A DNA stretch of 43,997 bases. Source: a virus. Shown here one piece after another: positions 8,438 to 19,132 of the stretch; positions within the stretch are counted from its first letter, which is position 1; each line of letters begins with the position of its first letter. The translations under genes were made by a program, and so were the position numbers. A model generated the notes under the pieces. It saw only the letters and a program-made list of their open reading frames with translations. It had not been told where the DNA came from and searched no databases. Location of the stretch: IMG/VR virus record IMGVR_UViG_3300020438_000076, positions 1-43,997 of that record. One strand, given 5' to 3'.

Positions 8438-9301
8438 TTACCCGATAAGATCAAGAGGTGGAATTTCATATGTAGACATCATCTTATCTTCGATCTTATC
8501 AAGTTCAGACTGAGCATCATCATAGATCTGTCTTCCATTGAACTCAATACCACCAGGTAGTTTGACACCTTGGAACTTAATCAAGTTCTGACCCCACTGT
8601 TTCTTAATCAGAGATGTTAGATACTTTTTCAAAAATACATCATTAAAAACATCAGTAGCTTCGGCTGGATTCAATGCTTTCCAACAATCAATAACCAGAT
8701 AATCACCAACATTTAGATCGCTATAAGCAACATCCAGATACATTCTATTTTGTCTTTGATTAAATCTAATCTGTTTATGAGTATTCAACAAGAAGTTCAA
8801 TGTCTCAAGATAGGACATTGACATTGAGTAGGATAGGATATCCTGTGTTCCCCAATAGTGAACATCATTCAGAAACATCTGATACTTCAAACTAAACATG
8901 TTCTTGGTATCCAGACCCATCAAGGCATCCCATTGGTACACTTTATTGATACCAATAACATCATTAGGTATTTGAATATAATTGCTATTCTCTTGATATG
9001 TAAATGTCGTTGGTGTTCCCGCCATATTAGCAGAAGCTGTTGTCACAGCCATACCGACATTACCCCTTCCACTAGGAGCACCAGTTGGTACAGCTTTAGC
9101 TCTATCTAAATCATCTTGAGTTATCTCATATTTCAGGTAAGTTTGAATTACCCCATCAAAATGTCTTTCTTGAAATAATTGAATTGCATCGTCCAATAGG
9201 TCGTGGACCTGCTCTTCGGCAACATTAATTTCAACTACAGGAGCACCCAACTGTCTCAGACAGTAGTCTATCAATTCTTGTCTAGAGGAGGGCTTCGCCA
9301 T
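8438..9301 (-). CDS. gp13: Neck protein gp13
   Basis: The 287-residue product begins MAKPSSRQELIDYCLRQLGAP, continues with VHDLLDDAIQLFQERHFDG, and ends with a helical segment QSELDKIEDKMMSTYEIPP. Length and order fit T4 gp13 (309 aa), which with gp14 completes the head and docks the tail. The position directly before gp14 and gp15 is the same as in T4. Unlike gp14, this gene has no repeat insertion. It starts at ATG 9301 behind a late promoter-like octamer. I assign it by N-terminal pattern and synteny rather than by a detailed alignment. Confidence 0.9.
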   Translation of the reverse strand: MAKPSSRQELIDYCLRQLGAPVVEINVAEEQVHDLLDDAIQLFQERHFDGVIQTYLKYEITQDDLDRAKAVPTGAPSGRGNVGMAVTTASANMAGTPTTFTYQENSNYIQIPNDVIGINKVYQWDALMGLDTKNMFSLKYQMFLNDVHYWGTQDILSYSMSMSYLETLNFLLNTHKQIRFNQRQNRMYLDVAYSDLNVGDYLVIDCWKALNPAEATDVFNDVFLKKYLTSLIKKQWGQNLIKFQGVKLPGGIEFNGRQIYDDAQSELDKIEDKMMSTYEIPPLDLIG

Positions 9302-9322
9302 TTATATACTATAACTTTTTAC

Positions 9323-9330
9323 TATTTAGA
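9323..9330 (-). promoter_or_regulatory. Late promoter-like TCTAAATA before gp13
   Basis: TCTAAATA (7 of 8 to the late consensus) lies 21 nt before the gp13 ATG. Its internal TAA is the stop codon of the 129-aa gene at 9326-9328, so promoter and stop are fused. Confidence 0.5.
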
Positions 9331-9715
9331 TAGCTGCTGAGATCCCTGACACCACAGTGACATTACCCTCAGCTAATCTATACACAGTCGTTCCAGAACC
9401 TACAAGAATATCCCAAACGTATCTACCTGGTTTTAATTTATCAGTATTAGTTTTATTCATAGAGATCTCAAATTCACCATTAATCGAACTAGTAAATCCA
9501 ACAACAAATGTACCAGCAGGAGACATACTAGATCCTATGGATACAGACTTAGCCATCTGAGATGAGGCTGTCCAACTAGTAAAGTTAAAGTTAGATTTGT
9601 CCTGATTAACAACTTTGAAAGTTGAACTAAAATCAGACCTAGTATTGATAACCAAATTGACTCCATACGCTGAAGCATTAGAGTCAGGGTTAAAAGTAAT
9701 TGTATTATTTGCCAT
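9326..9715 (-). CDS. 129-aa beta-sandwich virion protein (Ig-like, BppU-N-like pattern)
   Basis: This 129-residue protein alternates beta strands with FKVVNQDKSNFNFTSWTASSQM near residue 33, then INGEFEISMNKTNTDKL, then KPGRYVWDILVGSGTTVYRL and a final EGNVTVVSG strand. The pattern of an added gain segment, a T..L..G.Y.WD core and a closing G.V.V strand is the one seen in small N-terminal domains of baseplate upper proteins in other phages. I infer a baseplate or fibre-attachment role. It overlaps the end of the 67-aa gene by 11 nt. No signal peptide or catalytic residues are seen. Confidence 0.8.
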   Translation of the reverse strand: MANNTITFNPDSNASAYGVNLVINTRSDFSSTFKVVNQDKSNFNFTSWTASSQMAKSVSIGSSMSPAGTFVVGFTSSINGEFEISMNKTNTDKLKPGRYVWDILVGSGTTVYRLAEGNVTVVSGISAAI

Positions 9716-9908
9716 TAGTTAATACTTGTAACATACGTTTGATATCACCAATGTCTAATTCAAGTTTATCAATCCTCTCCTTTTCGGAGAGGAGTTTCTT
9801 TCGATTGTTCATATAGGTTTGATAGTCATTAGATCTATTGTTGATAATAGCTCCTGTTTCAGAATCACGATATAGACCCGGATGGCCTTCAACTGGAATA
9901 TGTGTCAT
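9705..9908 (-). CDS. 67-aa conserved small protein with GHPGLYRD motif
   Basis: The product begins MTHIPVEGHPGLYRDSETGAI, followed by N-rich residues and a C-terminal amphipathic helix, EKERIDKLELDIGDIKRML. I recall the motif V.GHPGL.RD..TGAI from many T4-like marine phages, always as a small protein among tail or neck genes; no function is known to me. The heptad-like C-terminal helix suggests a short coiled coil. Its start overlaps the stop of the 2540-aa gene by 4 nt (ATGA), and its end overlaps the 129-aa gene, which indicates translational coupling. Confidence 0.85.
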   Translation of the reverse strand: MTHIPVEGHPGLYRDSETGAIINNRSNDYQTYMNNRKKLLSEKERIDKLELDIGDIKRMLQVLTNGK

Positions 9909-12900
9909 GCTAATCCAAGGGTTCTAAAGTTCCTAATCATTGGTGGACTTGCTTGATTGGTTGATGTACCAATCAGTTTAATTCTAAATGAACCAAATGC
10001 TGGTAGATTATCTATGGAGAATTTGTACTCTCTATACATGCTGATACTAGGATCTTGATTCAATGAATCACTCTTCGTGATTGGTTGATCGGGAGCTCCG
10101 TTACTACTATTAAAGTTGATAACAGATCCATTGGATGCGAAGTTGTTGGAACCAGGGAATGGTGTGAAGATTACATCTTTAGCTGGTCCTTCCTGATCGA
10201 TAGCAAAGAATACTCTGATGTCAGAATCTTTAGTCAAGAATGCGTCAAGGTAAACTTGAATAGAAGTTCCTGGGTTTGCAAGAATGACTGGTTTTGTCAC
10301 GTACATAAACTTATTAGGATCTGTAAGAACACTGTCAACTCTAGGATCGTTAGCGTAATCAGATACTGGTTCATTTACTCTGTTTGAGATTAGAGTTACA
10401 GACATTTGATCAACATCAACTGCTGGTGAAATCCTACTATCAGAGGAATTTAGGTCAAGACTAATAGACATTGACTTATTACCAGGAAGATCATCAAGGA
10501 ACAGATTTTCATTAGTTGGCGAAGCCATCATTCTCTGAGTATCAAAGTAGTTGACCTGACCAAGAGCGATCTTTTCAAATCCTTGATCAACGAATGGTCC
10601 TTCATTACCAGAGATACTGGTAGCCGAGATTGTTCTCATTGATGGATCAATACTAGTTCCGGTTGGAGTGATAGTTTCAATCTTAGGAATTGCCTGTGAG
10701 AATGGGATATTGTAAGAACCCATTGCTTTGTTACCACCACCAGAATCAGAAGTGTCGAAGTACAATTTAGGATAAATTGAACCAGTTCTGTCTAGACCAT
10801 TCTGTGACATATCGATCTTAACTTTATAGAAGTCAGTATCGAATGCATTAGGTTCTGTGACTGCGTTCATCAGATGATCCTTATTAATTCTTCTCAGAGA
10901 TACGCCATGGAACTCATATTTCTGAACAATCTCATCAACACCATGATCAATGATGTTTGTATCATCAATACCTCTAGTAATACCAGTCAATTCATTACCA
11001 GACATGCCAGTATACTTAATGATCTCATCATTCATCAAGATATAACCAGGATTGGTAATTCCAATTCCAAGATGTTCAAATATACCAAAGTTCGATGTAT
11101 TTGCAATCGCGATGGATGTTGTAGAGTCAGATTTGTACTCTGTAGTAAGAGTTGTATGTGAAATGTTAGAACTAATATCCTTCAGAGATACGACGTTTGT
11201 ATTGGAATACATTCCATGATTTCTCTGGTCAATTCTGAGATGATCACCATTAGTCACTACACGAATTGGTGCCTCAGGAACCATACCACTTGGATTTGCG
11301 TCGTAGTTAAAGGTGGTGGTTACACCTGCGGAATTGGTGTAATCAAGAATTTGACCAACAGTTGTTCCAAATTCACCTTGGACATCATTGAGTGTTAGTT
11401 CATTGTTGCCATGAATTGTTGAGATAGAAACCTTAATACCATCACCGAGACCTGTACCAATTGTTAATGGTGCCAAGATATCACCGACCTGATACCCAAA
11501 ACCACCAGAATTAATACTAGCTCCGACTGCCACACCATTAGTGATTGTCAAATCTGCTGTGGCATTGATACCATCACCAGAGAGTGATGTCATAGCAACA
11601 CCGGTATATTTGAGAGTACCAGAACTTGGGGTATATCCAATACCAGAGTTCACGATACTTAGATTCATCTGTGAAGCAGAACCACCGTATCCTACAAATC
11701 TACCTGTAGCCCCAGTAATTCTCTGTGTGACCAGATTACCTGGTTTAAGATCAGATTCTGTAGTTGTAGTTCCAAATCCGACTTTGATGGTCCTAGAACT
11801 CGATACAACACCGTTATGGGGAATGATTCTATCATTGTCATCCAGTGATGGGTTGAAGAGTTGAATATTACCATTTGGTTGGAACTCAGCTCTGTAAAGT
11901 TCAAATGTGAGGTCTTCATATTGAGATGGTGTCCAAGTAGAAGCATTCTGTGACTTGAACAATGAACCCAGAAGTCTCTGAGTCGTAACCAGAATCTGAT
12001 CAGTCTCTGATCCAAGAGTTTGAACGTCAACCTCACCAAGTCTAGATATCCAAACTCTATACTCAGTGGAATTGGAGAGAATGATGATAGCATATTCTCT
12101 CTGACCATTCAGATATACAGGAGATTCAAAAGTGAACTTAGTTACAATACTACAATCATTTGAAACTTCAATTTCGTCTGGTGTTTTCTGAACTTCAGAG
12201 AATGGAATAATTTTCTGAGAAGGAGTACCCAGTTCAACTTCACGAATTTGAACAGTAACAGGTTCTGAAAACTCTGTTGGTTTTTCTTGGAAGTATAGAT
12301 CTAAAGATGTTACAAAGATACCTGTTTCATCATCAACAATGAATGATTGTGCAAGGGGATCTTTATACTCACCAGTCAATCTGGAAGAAGTTCCAGTGGT
12401 TACTGTTGAAGTATCAGAACCTGAACCTTCAACTGTACTTCTAGTCTCAACGAAATTATCATTATGTTCAACTCTAGCGTTTCTCAATGAGAGTGTAACT
12501 TCTTGTGTATCATCTATATCACCCTGTGAATAGAAGTTATCCTCAGCGGAAGTAGAAACCAGACCTTCAACTCTACTATTAGTTGAACTTGAGGTGATTC
12601 TGAATCTATTGTTACCAGTCTCAAATCTAGGAGATGTCGAATCTTCATTTCCTGGAACTCTAAAGGAACCAATCAATGTACCGACACGATCACTAACCAA
12701 TCTTACGTCAGTAACAGTAGCTCTAGCTCCACTATTGACACCAAGAAGAACCATTCCCTTTGCGATATACCCTTGATATTCTGGGTTAGTTTCATCAGCT
12801 AGTGATGATATATCAATGTTCAGAATAGTCGTAGACTCAGTGTATGAGGTTGGTAGTCTGTTTTCTCTATCATATGGATTTCTGTCGTACTTGGTAGATG

Positions 12901-15900
12901 GTCTATTATATGGACCATACTTATGTGTTGGGTCAGCGACTCTAGCTACAATAGCTGCGATTGATGCTGTTGGGGATGCACCTTCAAAATTTGTATTTGT
13001 ATCATCAACAGACTGTTCTGAGAGTGAAGATGGCATCAAACCACCGATGGCCTCACCAACTACGAATGTACCCGATGTCATAGTAACTTCGACCAATTTA
13101 GGCATCACATACTTGTTGACATCTACATTGTCAAAGAATGAGTACATTTGTGTAAATGGTTTCAGACTCTTAGATGTAAACTGAATGTTGCGAGATCTCA
13201 TGAAGTGAATAACTTCACGATTTACAATTCTATCACCGAGAGATTCAGTATCAATTTGTTCAGTTACACTGGTCTGAGTACCTCTTCTCTGTTGGTTGAG
13301 TTGAACACCAACTGTGAGGTCTGTTGTGACATTAGTATCAACATGCTCTTCAGTAACTTTAAAACTGGAGGGAACATCAGGGTGGGTCTCACGGGTACCA
13401 ACACCAAACACAGTACCAAACTCGTGTCTAGTGCCCTGTCTTTCAGAAGTATATGGCTTACTTTTAGATGCCCTCTGACTTAGATCTACACTAACGTTTA
13501 CTCCAGTTGTTTCCCAGGCTTTCCAGATAACAGGAGAAATACCAGATCTCTTACCATCAGAATTTGTCGTAACTTCAGCTCTCATAGCCTCAGCGACACC
13601 CCTGAAGGATCCTTCCTGAAGAACATCCTTAACGTCAAGTTCATTCACCTCAATCCAAACATCTACACTTGGTTCAAATGAGATTGTACCATTCCAGAAC
13701 TGAACAAGAAAAGGAGTAACACTTTCAGAACGAGTAGCAAATGGTTGTTTTAACCATGACTCTTCTGAATAATCAAGAGTGATTATCTGACCTGTTCTCT
13801 TGGTGTTCTCACCCAGAATATTGGCAAATTTAGAGTCTTCATTTGAGTTTGTGCCAGTACCAATTCCAGACATAGTGTCGTTACCGACCATGAGAGTCTT
13901 ATTGGTAGTGTAGTGAGAGGGTCTCAAAATACCTTCAGACCTATCAATAGAGTTCTTAGCACCAATACTGAGGTCTTGATTCCGAATATCACGGAAGTTA
14001 TCAACAAAGATACCAGATCTGAATCTATTCAGACCATTGGCGTCTGGGATGAATTGATTCATCGTTGTAGACTCAAGTTGATTCAAAGAAGTATAATATT
14101 CAAGATTCTTGATTCTCTGTTCCAACTTGGAGATATCAGTCATTTGATATCTCTTATGTTGAATAAATGCTGTTTCTACATTCTGTACACTGTGAGTGTA
14201 TGCTGGGATATACAAATTGGAAATGTTCATCGATCCAGTAATACCCATAGGTAAAACAGGATTATCAGATGGAGAACCCTGTTTTACTTGGAAAATACCA
14301 TCCTTATCAAGATAAACTCTATCAATTCTTCCCAGATAATAATCAAAACCAATAGTTGTAGATTCATCTGAAGCCAGAATATTTCTAGAACTATGTTGAC
14401 CACCATTAAACGATCTACCAAAGAACTCAAATGGTGATCTAGAACTAGATGTTGGTGTATATGGTGAAACTCTAGGTCTTGCATCAATTAGATCAGTAAG
14501 TCTGAATCCAGCAAACGTTGCGATATCTGTAGAATAATTAAACCCGTTGTATGAGTTGCAAATAGTAATGTCACCAGTATCTGCTGAATCGTACTCAGCA
14601 CTCATGAAGTAAACTTTAATCTTATTGGTTGGAATTGAAGCTCCCTCTCTTCTCTGAATTCTACTAAAATCATAAATTGTTTTTCTTTGTCCAGACTTAG
14701 AATCAAATGATGAAGTAATATTTTTACTTCCCATTGAAATCTTTGTAGCTACAGCACTTACACCAGAATCTTGGAAGTTGATGACTTCTCCAGGTTCAAA
14801 TGGTGTTTGATTCTCAAAGATGAACTCAATATTAGTATCAGTAAGTCTAGTAATATAAAGACCTCTAGCTCCACTAATAGAACCAATAACTTCCTCACCA
14901 ACAATAATGTCATTTGTGGTATTTGTTGGGCCATCCATTGAACCCAAAACCATTGATGGTGCAACTGGATCATTGGATCCTTCTCCTTGGAATATGCCAT
15001 ATACCATATTAACATCAGGTACATTCAGACAAATATTTCTATCCTGAACTCTTGTTCCATATGGGAACGAACCATAAGTAAGACCATCATTTAATGTTGT
15101 TGCACCTATACCAGAACCACTATTACTAGACTTATCAATAATTACAGTTGAGGAGACCTTCTTGATCTTAACTTTAGGTGTAACATTTGTTTTACGAAGT
15201 GTGCAGATGAGTTTAGCTGGTCCATCATTATCCAGACCACTTATTGTGATCTGATTACTACCAGCTGCAAATGTAAATCTGTCAGAAGAAAGAATTTGTA
15301 TTTGACCGGCGTCACTAATCAAACTATATCTTTCTTCATCATATGGCAAGAACACTTCACCAGGATCAGAGTTAATACTACCAGTTGAATTATCGGCTAT
15401 GACTACATCAAACTGTTTTCTGATAATCAATGTGGAATCAGTTAGATCTACGTTTGAGATAAACTTTTTAGGAAGTGCCGAGAACAAGGAATTGTTATCA
15501 GCAATATTACCACTAGATTTTGAATGCAGTTGAGTTCTTGACTCAATGACCTCCAGATCAGTTACACTCAGATCTTCAGAAGGAAGACGACCATCAACAA
15601 AACCTGTGACCGTCTGAACACCAACGATCTCAAAAGAATTGGTGGAAACATTAGTAACTCTACCAAATGACTGTACGTTGAGACCAGAATTAGAATATTT
15701 GATCAAATTTCCAGTTGTTACAATTCCAGGGAAAGGACCACCTGGACCACTAATTGTTGCAATACCTAGAGGACTTCCATCATAATGACCAGTAGAAATT
15801 GAAGCAATACCAATTACACCAGCTGTCTGAGGTATCAAATCAGCTGTAAATGTTCCAGCAGATCCAACAATACCATAAACTGACTGAACATCAGATGTTT

Positions 15901-17527
15901 CAAATTTCTTAGAGTCAATAACTGTTCTTTGACCGAAATCTTCACCATTAAACTTCAATCTTTCACCAAGAGAAAAATTACCATTGATATTATAGGCTGT
16001 GAATCCAGTTCCAACTGATACGGGGTATCTGAGATAACCTGTAGCTCCACTAGACTCACCTTCAATGAAACAAGGGATAGTGAGTGTGACATTCTCATTG
16101 ACTTCGAAGTCATTATATGTTTGAATGTCAAAAAGTGACAAATCCCACTGATTTAGTGATTTTTGAGAGATTTCATATGATCCACTTTCCAGAGCGAAGT
16201 CATAAACTCTAGCAACACCTATTTCCTTACCAGCTGAATCAGTTGTGGCAGATCCAACTCTATTACTCCTCAAACTCAGGAAATTAGTATTATTGAAACC
16301 TATAAATGGTGATCCAGTAACATTATTTACGGAAAATGACGGTCCAAACCCAAAATTAACCGACTGATTTTTCAGATTCTTTGTTGTTCTTGCTTTTGGG
16401 ACATCTAGGAAGGTTGGACCAACAATATCGATGGGATATCCTTTAACATAAGCCTTACCAGGACTAATTTTATAGACCATAAGGTCTTCAGATGGTTTTT
16501 GGCCACTAGAAGTAGTTTGATTGGGATTATAGATTCCTCTATTACCAATTCCATTATTCAAACTCTCTTTAACAGTGGTTACAAACTGTTTTACATAATA
16601 ATGACCAGATTCATCAAAAGTTCTCTTGGCTAATTCCTCTCCAAGCATATTGTAATCAGTTGAGGTATTAATTTCTCTTAAAATACCATTATTAACCTCT
16701 GCCAATTGAACAAAATTCTGATCATTGTAATCAAATCTGTCTTTTTTACCCAAAACAGCTCTAATTTCTAGTCTATCAGCCCCAGGAGCGGTGTAATTAG
16801 TAAAATTCTTAGCGTTATCGTTTAGAGATGGGTCAATATCCGAAGAAATCAAATTTTCAGTAATGACCAGACCAATTCTATATGATGGTTTGTTGGTATA
16901 CTGATCTAAAATTAGGATTTGATCTTGAACATCAACAAAACACCCTCTTAGGAAGTAAACACCCTCACCCAGAGCAAATGCAGAACCAACAGAGTTAGCA
17001 TTTTCTGTTAAAGTTCTCGCAAGACCCTCTCCAGCAGCAATAAATGTGGTCTCAAAAGTTATATTATCAGTTGTAATCAGATTTTCGTTGTCAAAGAAAG
17101 TTCTAGTTGAATTATCTGTACTACTTGAATCATGATAGTCAACATAAAGGGTAAAATTACCAGTATTTGACTCTTGGTCAGTGATATATGTGACAACTTC
17201 AGCAGTTACACCAGAATCTGCACCAGTAATCTTCTTACCAACAAGTTGATCAAGGTAAAGAGATACAGGAATACCTAAAAATTCAGATTCAATCTGAACT
17301 GCATAAAAATTAGGCAGATATGTCAACTGCCCAGGAATAACCTTAGCTCCTTCTTTGAAGAAATGAGTACCCATATCTTCAATTTGATTTTGAAGAATGG
17401 ATTGTAGATTATTTAACTCTCTAGCCTGAATTGGGTATGCTGGCTTGAAGAGAACTTTGTAGTAGTTACTCTGCGGATCAAAGTCGTCAAAATAAGGAGC
17501 AACGTTGAGGTTAGTTTCCTGTGGCAT
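9905..17527 (-). CDS. 2540-aa giant baseplate/tail structural protein (DUF4815-like)
   Basis: The N-terminus (NVAPYFDDFDPQSNYYKVLF, then AYPIQARELNNLQSILQNQIE) has the DUF4815 pattern found in large phage tail proteins. Around residue 1445, MRSRNIQFTSKSLKPFTQMY and SFFDNVDV form a motif common to such proteins. Near 1720-1870, DPLAQSFIVDDETGIFVTS and LFKSQNASTWTPSQYEDLTF form another conserved domain. GSGY-type repeats occur near 1965 and 2010, and an RG-DDT/H..G module near 2150-2200. It stands directly after gp8, where T4 has genes 9, 10, 11 and 12, so it may replace part of the T4 outer wedge and short-fibre set. That assignment rests on position. It starts 10 nt after gp8 without its own promoter. 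Confidence 0.88.
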   Translation of the reverse strand: MPQETNLNVAPYFDDFDPQSNYYKVLFKPAYPIQARELNNLQSILQNQIEDMGTHFFKEGAKVIPGQLTYLPNFYAVQIESEFLGIPVSLYLDQLVGKKITGADSGVTAEVVTYITDQESNTGNFTLYVDYHDSSSTDNSTRTFFDNENLITTDNITFETTFIAAGEGLARTLTENANSVGSAFALGEGVYFLRGCFVDVQDQILILDQYTNKPSYRIGLVITENLISSDIDPSLNDNAKNFTNYTAPGADRLEIRAVLGKKDRFDYNDQNFVQLAEVNNGILREINTSTDYNMLGEELAKRTFDESGHYYVKQFVTTVKESLNNGIGNRGIYNPNQTTSSGQKPSEDLMVYKISPGKAYVKGYPIDIVGPTFLDVPKARTTKNLKNQSVNFGFGPSFSVNNVTGSPFIGFNNTNFLSLRSNRVGSATTDSAGKEIGVARVYDFALESGSYEISQKSLNQWDLSLFDIQTYNDFEVNENVTLTIPCFIEGESSGATGYLRYPVSVGTGFTAYNINGNFSLGERLKFNGEDFGQRTVIDSKKFETSDVQSVYGIVGSAGTFTADLIPQTAGVIGIASISTGHYDGSPLGIATISGPGGPFPGIVTTGNLIKYSNSGLNVQSFGRVTNVSTNSFEIVGVQTVTGFVDGRLPSEDLSVTDLEVIESRTQLHSKSSGNIADNNSLFSALPKKFISNVDLTDSTLIIRKQFDVVIADNSTGSINSDPGEVFLPYDEERYSLISDAGQIQILSSDRFTFAAGSNQITISGLDNDGPAKLICTLRKTNVTPKVKIKKVSSTVIIDKSSNSGSGIGATTLNDGLTYGSFPYGTRVQDRNICLNVPDVNMVYGIFQGEGSNDPVAPSMVLGSMDGPTNTTNDIIVGEEVIGSISGARGLYITRLTDTNIEFIFENQTPFEPGEVINFQDSGVSAVATKISMGSKNITSSFDSKSGQRKTIYDFSRIQRREGASIPTNKIKVYFMSAEYDSADTGDITICNSYNGFNYSTDIATFAGFRLTDLIDARPRVSPYTPTSSSRSPFEFFGRSFNGGQHSSRNILASDESTTIGFDYYLGRIDRVYLDKDGIFQVKQGSPSDNPVLPMGITGSMNISNLYIPAYTHSVQNVETAFIQHKRYQMTDISKLEQRIKNLEYYTSLNQLESTTMNQFIPDANGLNRFRSGIFVDNFRDIRNQDLSIGAKNSIDRSEGILRPSHYTTNKTLMVGNDTMSGIGTGTNSNEDSKFANILGENTKRTGQIITLDYSEESWLKQPFATRSESVTPFLVQFWNGTISFEPSVDVWIEVNELDVKDVLQEGSFRGVAEAMRAEVTTNSDGKRSGISPVIWKAWETTGVNVSVDLSQRASKSKPYTSERQGTRHEFGTVFGVGTRETHPDVPSSFKVTEEHVDTNVTTDLTVGVQLNQQRRGTQTSVTEQIDTESLGDRIVNREVIHFMRSRNIQFTSKSLKPFTQMYSFFDNVDVNKYVMPKLVEVTMTSGTFVVGEAIGGLMPSSLSEQSVDDTNTNFEGASPTASIAAIVARVADPTHKYGPYNRPSTKYDRNPYDRENRLPTSYTESTTILNIDISSLADETNPEYQGYIAKGMVLLGVNSGARATVTDVRLVSDRVGTLIGSFRVPGNEDSTSPRFETGNNRFRITSSSTNSRVEGLVSTSAEDNFYSQGDIDDTQEVTLSLRNARVEHNDNFVETRSTVEGSGSDTSTVTTGTSSRLTGEYKDPLAQSFIVDDETGIFVTSLDLYFQEKPTEFSEPVTVQIREVELGTPSQKIIPFSEVQKTPDEIEVSNDCSIVTKFTFESPVYLNGQREYAIIILSNSTEYRVWISRLGEVDVQTLGSETDQILVTTQRLLGSLFKSQNASTWTPSQYEDLTFELYRAEFQPNGNIQLFNPSLDDNDRIIPHNGVVSSSRTIKVGFGTTTTESDLKPGNLVTQRITGATGRFVGYGGSASQMNLSIVNSGIGYTPSSGTLKYTGVAMTSLSGDGINATADLTITNGVAVGASINSGGFGYQVGDILAPLTIGTGLGDGIKVSISTIHGNNELTLNDVQGEFGTTVGQILDYTNSAGVTTTFNYDANPSGMVPEAPIRVVTNGDHLRIDQRNHGMYSNTNVVSLKDISSNISHTTLTTEYKSDSTTSIAIANTSNFGIFEHLGIGITNPGYILMNDEIIKYTGMSGNELTGITRGIDDTNIIDHGVDEIVQKYEFHGVSLRRINKDHLMNAVTEPNAFDTDFYKVKIDMSQNGLDRTGSIYPKLYFDTSDSGGGNKAMGSYNIPFSQAIPKIETITPTGTSIDPSMRTISATSISGNEGPFVDQGFEKIALGQVNYFDTQRMMASPTNENLFLDDLPGNKSMSISLDLNSSDSRISPAVDVDQMSVTLISNRVNEPVSDYANDPRVDSVLTDPNKFMYVTKPVILANPGTSIQVYLDAFLTKDSDIRVFFAIDQEGPAKDVIFTPFPGSNNFASNGSVINFNSSNGAPDQPITKSDSLNQDPSISMYREYKFSIDNLPAFGSFRIKLIGTSTNQASPPMIRNFRTLGLA

Positions 17528-17536
17528 GATTTCTTA

Positions 17537-19096
17537 TTAGAATTGCAAGATGATCTTTACGTCTTCTTTCTGGGATGACGACCTTATAATAGAGGGTCTA
17601 TTGTCAACAAAGATAGTATTTCCAGAATATTTTTCTACTTCTGGTTGTGCAACACCAGAAGTAAAACTTTGACCCAGGTAATATGTCCTATTATTTATTA
17701 CAGTACTTACACCCGTAAACACTGTATCAATTCCAAGATTGACTGACCCACCATTAATTGTAAGTGATCCGCCAGCCAAAACACTAGCAGTGAATCTATA
17801 TGCCTCGAATCCATAAATTGAATTCGAGTTTAAAGTTCCATCAGTATTGAATCCAGAGTTTGTTCTGTCTTGCCAAAGTTTGAGAACACCAGTGGTTTGA
17901 TCGTAAGAAACGACTCTACCAACAGCTGTATGACCCATACCAACGGTTTGAGTAACATAATCATCTGGTGTAAATGTTGCTGAACTGTATCCAATTCCAC
18001 TCAATCTTAAAGCATAGGCCGCACTTGCTTTATCAAGATTCAAATTTGTTGAAGAATTGAAAGCCAATGGGTTTTCAATCATCCCAACTCTTGCAAACTG
18101 GTTACCAGTGATAAAATCTGGATTTTCAGTATCATTTTCAAATCTAGCATATGAAAGAACGTTATATGCTCCAAGTTCTCTATAAACATCATAACCATGA
18201 CCACCATTTGGTGGGATAATGACATTAAATATTGGTTTTGTTGACCCAGATGGAACTCCACCAGATTTAAGATTAACAGTTCCGAAGGTATATCCTTCTC
18301 CACCACTTGATACGGTTACAGATTCAACTTTTGAGTCGTTATTGATGACAACTGTAGCTTCTCCACCTACACCATCACCATCAATAGGTACCCTTGTATA
18401 AGTAACATTAGCAGTACCAAGACCAATACCACGATCTCTAACAGTTACAATCTTTAATTGACCACTTGTAGAAGCGTTTTGTCTTATTACAGCATCATCA
18501 GAACTAGGGTCATACCAGTTTGATGGAACTGGAATATAGTCAGTGGAGTCAAATTTGATCGCTTGACTTGGTTTTACCGTATAAAGGTACTTCCAGATGT
18601 AACCATCACCACTTGAACCAGCTGATCTTGGTTCCAAATCAGTAAATCCAGGTTCATCAATAGACGGACCACCTTGGAAGTTATTTTCAACACTTGCATT
18701 ATTATAAAGACATACATAAACTCTATAGTCAGAGTTCATTACATAGTAGTTTGCCGAATATATATCAAAAGCACCTGATGGTAGGGATGGGTTGTCCCTA
18801 CTGATGTCATTTCTCCACATGTCATAGGTCACACCAGATGCCCAGACATTTTTCCTAACAACTTGACTAACATCAGAAGCATTAATCTTCTTCAGAGCTA
18901 ACATTGTATCCCAATAGTCATTAGAGTCATTAAGACTATCTTTGGGAGATGGCGAATTAGTATCCCAATTAGACTGATATTCCGTAGCATTAGGTAAACC
19001 AATAAAAGCATAATAAGAATTTGTGGAAGATTGAACGCCCGACACAAAGTTCTTTGCATTCAAAATACGAAGTTGATCAGTTATAATCGCAGCCAT
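17537..19096 (-). CDS. gp8: Baseplate wedge subunit gp8
   Basis: Residues 160-192 (GSSGDGYIWKYLYTVKPS then STDYIPVPSNW) align by eye with PGDGYVWEYLFEIPPD and NEYIVVPWP of T4 gp8. The C-terminus, FVDNRPSIIRSSSQKEDVKI, aligns with YMENRPPIIMAMDQTEEINI. T4 gp8 (334 aa) is a wedge subunit that binds gp7. This copy is 519 residues: the segment about 210-285 contains one GSGY-type repeat (SSGGEGYTFGTVNL), and a further beta-rich insertion covers about 375-490. The gene follows a perfect late promoter and leads a unit with the 2540-aa protein. Confidence 0.95.
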   Translation of the reverse strand: MAAIITDQLRILNAKNFVSGVQSSTNSYYAFIGLPNATEYQSNWDTNSPSPKDSLNDSNDYWDTMLALKKINASDVSQVVRKNVWASGVTYDMWRNDISRDNPSLPSGAFDIYSANYYVMNSDYRVYVCLYNNASVENNFQGGPSIDEPGFTDLEPRSAGSSGDGYIWKYLYTVKPSQAIKFDSTDYIPVPSNWYDPSSDDAVIRQNASTSGQLKIVTVRDRGIGLGTANVTYTRVPIDGDGVGGEATVVINNDSKVESVTVSSGGEGYTFGTVNLKSGGVPSGSTKPIFNVIIPPNGGHGYDVYRELGAYNVLSYARFENDTENPDFITGNQFARVGMIENPLAFNSSTNLNLDKASAAYALRLSGIGYSSATFTPDDYVTQTVGMGHTAVGRVVSYDQTTGVLKLWQDRTNSGFNTDGTLNSNSIYGFEAYRFTASVLAGGSLTINGGSVNLGIDTVFTGVSTVINNRTYYLGQSFTSGVAQPEVEKYSGNTIFVDNRPSIIRSSSQKEDVKIILQF

Positions 19097-19115
19097 TTTA
19101 TTAGGACTTTTTTCT

Positions 19116-19123
19116 TATTTATA
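19116..19123 (-). promoter_or_regulatory. Late promoter TATAAATA before gp8
   Basis: This is an exact match to the T4 late octamer in the 36-nt gap between the protease gene and gp8, ending 19 nt before the ATG. It is the strongest of the late promoters here that lie between two complete genes. Confidence 0.65.
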
Positions 19124-19132
19124 TGTGAAAAT

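Noticed and set aside
11692-12108. 138-codon minus-strand frame inside the 2540-aa gene
   Set aside because: It is an out-of-frame reading of a conserved domain of the large protein and has a Leu/Ile-rich composition typical of a shadow frame.
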